A stretch of 64,000 nucleotides of DNA from Thiohalomonas sp041685045 (GTDB lineage: Bacteria > Pseudomonadota > Gammaproteobacteria > Thiohalomonadales > Thiohalomonadaceae), in the NCBI GenBank assembly GCA_041685045.1, contig JAWLGP010000022.1, positions 1 through 64,000 on the forward strand, read 5' to 3'. The notes beneath the pieces were generated by a model, which worked only from the letters and a program-made list of their open reading frames with translations, did not search any database and had not been told where the DNA came from. The position numbers were made by a program, and so were the translations under genes. Numbering within the stretch: position 1 is the first letter of the stretch; every line of letters begins with the position of its first letter. Below are positions 59,297 through 64,000 of the stretch, one piece after another.

Positions 59297-61318
59297 CTAC
59301 TTCCCATTGGGGCGGTCCGTCGTCGTGTAGGCCTGCTGGGGGTGGGTGGGCTTGGTGGGAAACGCCATCATCAGCTTCCCGCTCTCCACCAGCGGTTTCA
59401 GGTAGCCCTTGCGTAGGGGGTCCGGCTTCCGGTCCAGGAGTTCGCACAGGACCGGCAGCGTCAGGTAGGCCTCCTTGCAGATAGTCAGGACCGTCTCCTC
59501 CAGGAGTTCGCGCGGGACCTTTCCCTTGCTCCGGACATCGTCAGCGTCGATGGCCAAGTCGTGCGCCAGCTCCGGATCGAGCAGATTCATATTGTCGATC
59601 AGGGGCTTGGTTAACCCTTCCACGAGCAACCGGCCCCATTGGTCGCGGCGCAAATGTCCGGAGCCTTCCGGCAAATGTCCGGAGCTTTCATCCAAATGTC
59701 CGGAGCTCCCGCCCAAACCTCCGGAGTCCTCGGCGAGCGCCCGGGAACCCAGGACGGCACGGGACCCAGTCATGAAGCCGAATGCCTCGTCGGGAGTGGG
59801 GAAGTTTTGGCCCGGGAGGCAGTAGACCGTTCCCCGACCGTGACCGCTGGTGACCAGCAAACCCTGTCTGGTGAGGGACTGGAATGCCAGGGTTAGGTCA
59901 TGCGCATGCTCGGTCGTGATCTCCGCCATGCGGCGATGGCTTACGACCTGTTCCGTCGCTGCTGTCGCGAGGATCAGTCGGTCGAGATGGTCGAGCGCGT
60001 CGAATTGGTCGCCGAACTGGGCTTGCAAGTATTCGATTGCCCCGGACGGCAGCAGGTCCAGCATCCGCAGTTCGAGCAACGTCTGCTCGGACGGTGCGTT
60101 CTTTTCATACAGCAGCGGCCTTCGCCAGTGCTGACTATCCCAGCCGCTATAGATCTTCGGGATTCCGGAACCGGCCTGTTCGCCCAAGCCAACGTAACGA
60201 AACATTTGGTGGATCAGCCGGTTACGGCAGTCGCTCTCGCCACCCTGGATTGCCAGTTCCTGGGGAACCCGCATTAACCCTGGGTTGCGGAAACCGAACA
60301 TGTCGGGGCGCTTGACGATCAGAATCGACGCCCGCCCGGTGAAGTCGGCGTGGACCAGGGTATTGACCAGCGCCTCGCGCAGGGCTTGGTGAACTGGTGT
60401 GTCATCGCGACGCTTATCACCGTCGAGGGCGAAAGGGACCTTCAGGTCGGCCGCCAGCTTCTTGATGACGCGGCGGTAGAAGTCGAAGAGGTTACCGGAC
60501 CAGGTTCCGTCGAGAGTGAGGCGATCGACCCAGCGCGACGCAATATTCGCCTCCGGACGTTCCTGATAATCCAGCATGTAGTTGGGAAAAACCTCCTGTA
60601 TCGCGGGATGCCGGCCGAACATCAGCAGTCCCGCCCGAGTCAGCCCCACTTCGCCTGATTCCCGGTCGCGGCGCCAACCGCCAATGTTCCTGAGAAAGGA
60701 CTGCGGGTCCTGCTCGTTCCATGGGTGGGTCGGCTGCCGACTGGCGTAGAGCTGGCGATAGGCGTTGAAGCTGTCGAGGTCGAGGTCTTCGACCCCGAAT
60801 CCCTTGAGGATTTCGCTGTCGCGGCTCTCCTCGACCCGTTCCGCCAGCATTCGGCGCACGGTTTCGGGATCACAACGAAAGTCGCCGCTGTTATTCCTCT
60901 TATAGGTGCCGGTGATCGGGTTCTCGCCGATATGGACCGGCCGATGGATTCGAGCGGCCCGCGGGACGTGAACCTGAAGGATGCTTTTCCCTTCGATCGT
61001 CAGTTCCCTCACATGCCCCGGCTTGAGGATGTTGATGCTGACTTTCTGTGGGTTGTTGAGCTGGCTCCAGAGCTGGTCCTGGACCCGAGAGGTGTCTGCG
61101 ATTCCCTTTAAGGAAAAACCGGCCTTGTTTTCCTCAACACCGAGTAATACATCGCCCCCGTCGCTGTTGGCGAAGGCGCTGTAGGTCTCCCAGAAGTCTT
61201 TTGGCAGTTCTCCTTTTCCATCTTTGCCGAGCGCAAGCTTGCACTCGACCTCATAGGTCTCGCGCAGGGCGGCGATATCGGCAAGGCTGGTAATCTCAAG
61301 CATCCTAACTGATTCCAT
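59297..61318 (-). CDS. AlbA_2 (Schlafen-type) DNA-binding, ATPase-like protein
   Basis: A 673-aa protein. An AlbA_2-type domain is at about 20-130 (Glu25-Cys26-Lys27, then FWETYSAFANSDGGDVLLGVEE). A RecG-related HATPase_c_4-like domain follows with ALREALVNTLVHADF and FGFRNPG, then winged-helix segments. A Gly/Ser-rich tract repeats GSSGHLDE-like units (DNA around 59650-59720), and a helical C-terminus ends the protein. Proteins of this type often precede hsdM in type I loci and are thought to be regulators or defence accessories. Start: ATG at 61318 or the internal ATG at 61303; neither has a clear ribosome site. Confidence 0.85.
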   Translation of the reverse strand: MESVRMLEITSLADIAALRETYEVECKLALGKDGKGELPKDFWETYSAFANSDGGDVLLGVEENKAGFSLKGIADTSRVQDQLWSQLNNPQKVSINILKPGHVRELTIEGKSILQVHVPRAARIHRPVHIGENPITGTYKRNNSGDFRCDPETVRRMLAERVEESRDSEILKGFGVEDLDLDSFNAYRQLYASRQPTHPWNEQDPQSFLRNIGGWRRDRESGEVGLTRAGLLMFGRHPAIQEVFPNYMLDYQERPEANIASRWVDRLTLDGTWSGNLFDFYRRVIKKLAADLKVPFALDGDKRRDDTPVHQALREALVNTLVHADFTGRASILIVKRPDMFGFRNPGLMRVPQELAIQGGESDCRNRLIHQMFRYVGLGEQAGSGIPKIYSGWDSQHWRRPLLYEKNAPSEQTLLELRMLDLLPSGAIEYLQAQFGDQFDALDHLDRLILATAATEQVVSHRRMAEITTEHAHDLTLAFQSLTRQGLLVTSGHGRGTVYCLPGQNFPTPDEAFGFMTGSRAVLGSRALAEDSGGLGGSSGHLDESSGHLPEGSGHLRRDQWGRLLVEGLTKPLIDNMNLLDPELAHDLAIDADDVRSKGKVPRELLEETVLTICKEAYLTLPVLCELLDRKPDPLRKGYLKPLVESGKLMMAFPTKPTHPQQAYTTTDRPNGK

Positions 61319-61503
61319 TTGTACGGGCGCCGTTTTTAAGGCGCTGCGTGCTCCGCGCCGATTGTAACGCGGTTTGGCATAGTGCGGCTCCTTGCTCGGC
61401 TTCGCGCAAGAGAGCGGGGGGATGGTTGAGATTCAATTGGGGCTAACCGGGGCGCTTGCCTCGGTTCGAGGTTGCGAGCGGGGGAAATTCTTGGGGCGCG
61501 AAA

Positions 61504-61526
61504 CGGTGCGATGAATCGCACCCTAC
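61504..61526. repeat. half-copy of the GGTGCGAT palindromic repeat
   Basis: CGGTGCGATGAATCGCACCC followed by TAC matches one arm of the 63.6-kb element. It contains the internal palindrome GGTGCGAT..ATCGCACC. Confidence 0.75.
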
Positions 61527-61563
61527 AGGTTCGCCTGGCCTGACGGAGCTTGGGGGGAGGAAA

Positions 61564-61640
<77 letters not shown>

Positions 61641-61832
61641 TTGAGAGAGTGCGTAAGGATACTGATCAACAAGGCTTTCGTCTATGGGCACGGGCGAAGG
61701 CACCGGAACGGTGCCGGTGGCGGGCGGATGAGCCGTGCTGGTGCGGCGATCGGCCTCGTTTCCTTGAGGCTTCCCCTTTTTCAAGCACTTAGGCGTCATC
61801 GGCGCTTGGCATCCGCCTTGCTGAGACCCTGC

Positions 61833-61851
61833 GGGGCGCAAAGCCCCTTTT
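61833..61851 (+). terminator. short hairpin with T-run before the MBL gene
   Basis: GGGGC (61833-61837) and GCCCC (61843-61847) are followed by TTTT. The stem is only 5 bp. It lies 15 bp upstream of the MBL-fold start, so it may be a leader structure or chance. Confidence 0.3.
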
Positions 61852-61866
61852 CCGTTCGGGGGTTCG

Positions 61867-62652
61867 ATGACGCAGGTAAGACGTTTCTGGCCGCTGCTGA
61901 CCGGCATGCACAGCTATGACAAGAGTCTCTCCACGCGGGGGCGCGGGGAGGGGACGATCATCGAGGCGCCGATCCTCGCCTATCTGATCGAGACCGCGAA
62001 CGGCCGGATTCTGTATGACGTGGGCTGCGATTACAGCAAGGTGAATGACCCGGCCCGGCGGGCGGCCTATTACGAGGACAACGCGGCGTTCCCCTTCGGC
62101 CCGCCCGAGATGAGCGAGGAGCAGCGGTTGCCGCGGCGGCTGGCGGCGCTCGGGTTGCAGCCGGCAGACATCGACATCGTCTTCATCGGTCATCTGCATT
62201 TCGACCACGCCGGCGGGCTGGGCGAGGTGACCGGGGCGGAGGTGCACTGCCACGCCCGCGAGTTGGAGGCGGCGCAGGAGCCGGCAGACGAGGCCTATTT
62301 CTTGGACGATTTCGCCGGCGACCACCGCTGGCGCCTGACCGATGGCGAGTACGAGCCGGTGCCGGGACTGCGCGCCCTGGAGACGCCGGGCCACACCGCG
62401 GGACACATGTCGCTCTGGATCGAGTTGCCCAAGGGCCCGCCGATCCTGCTAGCCGGTGATGCGGCGGACCTTTCCGAGAATATCGAGCAGGAGGTGGCGC
62501 CGGGGCTCTGCTGGTGCGACCGGGAGGAGATGGCGCTGGAGAGCATCCGCAAGCTGAAGCGGACCGCCCGCGAGACCGGGGCGGTGATCTGGCCGAACCA
62601 CGACCTCGCCTTCTTCCGCAGCCGCAAGCCGTTTCCGGAGTGGTACGAGTGA
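61867..62652 (+). CDS. MBL-fold hydrolase, AHL-lactonase-like
   Basis: A 261-aa metallo-beta-lactamase-fold enzyme. The metal-binding HLHFDH motif is at 109-114. Further ligands are in TPGHTAGHMS and LLAGDAAD, and the distal His is in WPNHD. The order and spacing resemble N-acyl-homoserine lactonases (AiiA group), which open the lactone of quorum signals, but many relatives have other ester or lactone substrates. GGGGG lies about 4 nt before the ATG. A DMT transporter gene follows in the same direction after 46 bp. Confidence 0.85.
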   Translation: MTQVRRFWPLLTGMHSYDKSLSTRGRGEGTIIEAPILAYLIETANGRILYDVGCDYSKVNDPARRAAYYEDNAAFPFGPPEMSEEQRLPRRLAALGLQPADIDIVFIGHLHFDHAGGLGEVTGAEVHCHARELEAAQEPADEAYFLDDFAGDHRWRLTDGEYEPVPGLRALETPGHTAGHMSLWIELPKGPPILLAGDAADLSENIEQEVAPGLCWCDREEMALESIRKLKRTARETGAVIWPNHDLAFFRSRKPFPEWYE

Positions 62653-62698
62653 GGCTGCCCGCTCGTAGAATGTAGCACCGACTTCCGCTGGTAAGCCC

Positions 62699-63586
62699 AT
62701 GAACCCCACCTATGCCGTTGCCGTCCTGATCGCCAGTGCCACCCTATGGGGGGTGACCTGGTGGCCGCTGCAGTATTTCCACGGGCAGGGTGTGGAGGGC
62801 ATCCCGCTGATCCTGGTCGGTTACGGCGCGGTGGCGCTGGTGCTCCTGCCCTACCTCTGGCGCGAGCGGGCCGCCTGGCGGGGCGAGACCCGCTTTCTCT
62901 GGCTGATGTTCCTGCTCGGCGGCTGGGCCAATCTGTCGTTCGCATCCGCGATGATCTACGGCGAGGTGGTGCGGGCGATGATGTTGTTCTACCTGGCGCC
63001 GGTATGGGGTGTTCTGGGTGGGCGGCTGTTCCTTGGCGAGCGCATCGACGGGCCGCGCTGGATGGGTGTCGGCCTGGCGCTCGGGGGGGCCTTTCTGGTG
63101 TTGGGCGGCATGGCGGTGTTCGAGACCACACCGTCGCTGATCGACCTGCTGGCGATCAGCTCGGGGATGGCGTTTGCGCTCAACAACGTCACCTGCCGCG
63201 CCGCCGCGCACGTGCCGCTGATGAGCAAGACTGCGGCCATGTTCATCGGCTGCGGGCTGATGGCGGTCGTGGCGATGCCGCTGTTGACGATGGAGGCGCC
63301 GGCGGTTTCGGCGGGCACTTGGGTGTTGGTGCTGCTGTTCGGGCTGGCCTGGCTGCTGGTGGCGACCCTGGGCACCCAGTGGGCGGTGACCCATATGGAA
63401 GCGGGGCGGGCGTCGGTACTGCTGATTACCGAGTTGCTGGCGGCGGTGGCGTCGGCAGTGGTGATTGGGGGGGAGAGCCTGTCCGGTGGGGAGATGGTCG
63501 GGGGGGCATTGATCCTGGCGGCGACGCTGCTGGAGGCGAAGCGGGCGCCGGAGGAGCCGGTGGTGGATGCACCGGCGGCGTATTGA
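62699..63586 (+). CDS. DMT-superfamily (EamA) transporter
   Basis: A 295-aa inner-membrane protein with about ten hydrophobic helices in two EamA repeats (first from LIASATLWGVTWWPLQYF, second from LIDLLAISSGMAFALNNV). Family members export metabolites or amino acids, and the substrate cannot be predicted. It may be co-transcribed with the MBL-fold hydrolase gene. Confidence 0.9.
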   Translation: MNPTYAVAVLIASATLWGVTWWPLQYFHGQGVEGIPLILVGYGAVALVLLPYLWRERAAWRGETRFLWLMFLLGGWANLSFASAMIYGEVVRAMMLFYLAPVWGVLGGRLFLGERIDGPRWMGVGLALGGAFLVLGGMAVFETTPSLIDLLAISSGMAFALNNVTCRAAAHVPLMSKTAAMFIGCGLMAVVAMPLLTMEAPAVSAGTWVLVLLFGLAWLLVATLGTQWAVTHMEAGRASVLLITELLAAVASAVVIGGESLSGGEMVGGALILAATLLEAKRAPEEPVVDAPAAY

Positions 63587-63627
63587 TTGTCTTGCAAGCT
63601 GCTTTGCGGCTGGTGTCCGTTGGTTTT

Positions 63628-63694
63628 GTAGGGTGCGATTTATCGCACCGAGCGGGGCTTCTTTTCCAGAACGGTGCGATAAATCGCACCCTAC
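63628..63694. repeat. GGTGCGAT palindromic repeat, full inverted pair
   Basis: GTAGGGTGCGATTTATCGCA (from 63628) returns inverted as TGCGATAAATCGCACCCTAC (to 63694). Each arm itself contains GGTGCGAT/ATCGCACC. It lies about 40 bp after the transporter stop and may also end its transcript. Confidence 0.88.
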
Positions 63695-63744
63695 ACGGGC
63701 TCGCGATGGGGGTTCGGTTCGGGTTGAAATATCGGGGCCTGCGG

Positions 63745-64000
63745 AGAGGACGAATCGCGCCGGGACGGCCCTCCCACAGGAAACCGGGCGCCTGTAGGTG
63801 TGGGAGGGGCGTCCTCGCCGCGATGGGGCGTTTGGGTTGCCTCGGAACTGCGGGGCTTGCGGAAGGCCAAATCGCGCCGGGGATTTTATGCCCCGCATGG
63901 GGTGCGGCCCTCCCACAGGAGTCCGGGCGTCTGGAACTGGTGTGGGAGGGGCGTCCTCGCCGCGATGGGACGTTCGGGTTGCGTCGGAACTGCGGGGCTT
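63745..64000. repeat. two tandem copies of a GTGGGAGGGGCGTCCTCGCC repeat
   Basis: Two long units, each with GGCCCTCCCACAGG, a short variable part, GTGTGGGAGGGGCGTCCTCG and CGGAACTGCGGGGCTT. The arms CCCTCCCACA and TGTGGGAGGG are inverted. The second unit runs into the right edge, so more copies may follow. A piece of the same family is found inside metH. Confidence 0.88.

Overview
The window is GC-rich (about 65% by eye) and reads as the chromosome of a gammaproteobacterium, possibly a Chromatiales or Ectothiorhodospira-type lineage. The supports are a cobalamin-dependent MetH, an OxyR with cysteines at 199 and 208, a peroxiredoxin-glutaredoxin fusion, a complete-looking Tad pilus operon, several PAS/GAF/HD-GYP proteins, and many dispersed palindromic repeats. 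The species cannot be fixed from the sequence alone.

Layout. 1-729: an 86-bp tandem repeat array running into the 3' end of metH (731-4486, minus). 4854-15619 (minus): a PAS protein, a membrane GGDEF diguanylate cyclase and a Tad pilus operon read flp, tadE-like, cpaB, secretin, tadZ, tadA, tadB, tadC, tadD, tadG-like, with most junctions overlapping by 1-4 nt. 15948-29467 (plus, divergent): a Wsp-like chemosensory cluster made of a PAS/GAF protein ending in an isolated DHp domain, a REC-PAS-GAF-HD-GYP protein, CheR-TPR, a double CheW, a CZB-type chemoreceptor, a CheA-REC hybrid and CheB. 29799-33997: an outer-membrane barrel, a DHH phosphoesterase and a second membrane HD-GYP protein. 34031-34665: a tandem array of hairpin repeats. 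34693-36392: oxyR convergent with a peroxiredoxin-glutaredoxin gene. 36572-42266: a SWIM/SNF2 helicase and a UvrD-like helicase. 42579-45438: an IS21-family element with two extra small genes. 45991-61318 (all minus, several parts visibly AT-richer): a defence-type island with a NERD-helicase, a NucS-like nuclease, a GIY-YIG protein, an unknown membrane protein, and a type I restriction locus (hsdR, Fic, Abi-C-like, hsdS, hsdM, AlbA_2 protein). The island stops at a tRNA-Arg(CCG). 61867-63586: an MBL-fold hydrolase and a DMT transporter, followed by more repeats.

How the genes may work together. The Tad operon carries a cyclic-di-GMP synthase at its tail. The divergent chemosensory cluster carries a predicted cyclic-di-GMP phosphodiesterase (REC...HD-GYP) where classical Wsp systems carry the cyclase WspR. 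A plausible reading is a surface- or metal-sensing array that lowers cyclic-di-GMP and opposes the pilus-linked cyclase. This is inference from gene order and domains.

Repeats are a second theme. At least five dispersed repeat families occur. Copies of two of them lie in frame inside metH and hsdM, and one family shows a compensatory base change that keeps its palindrome.
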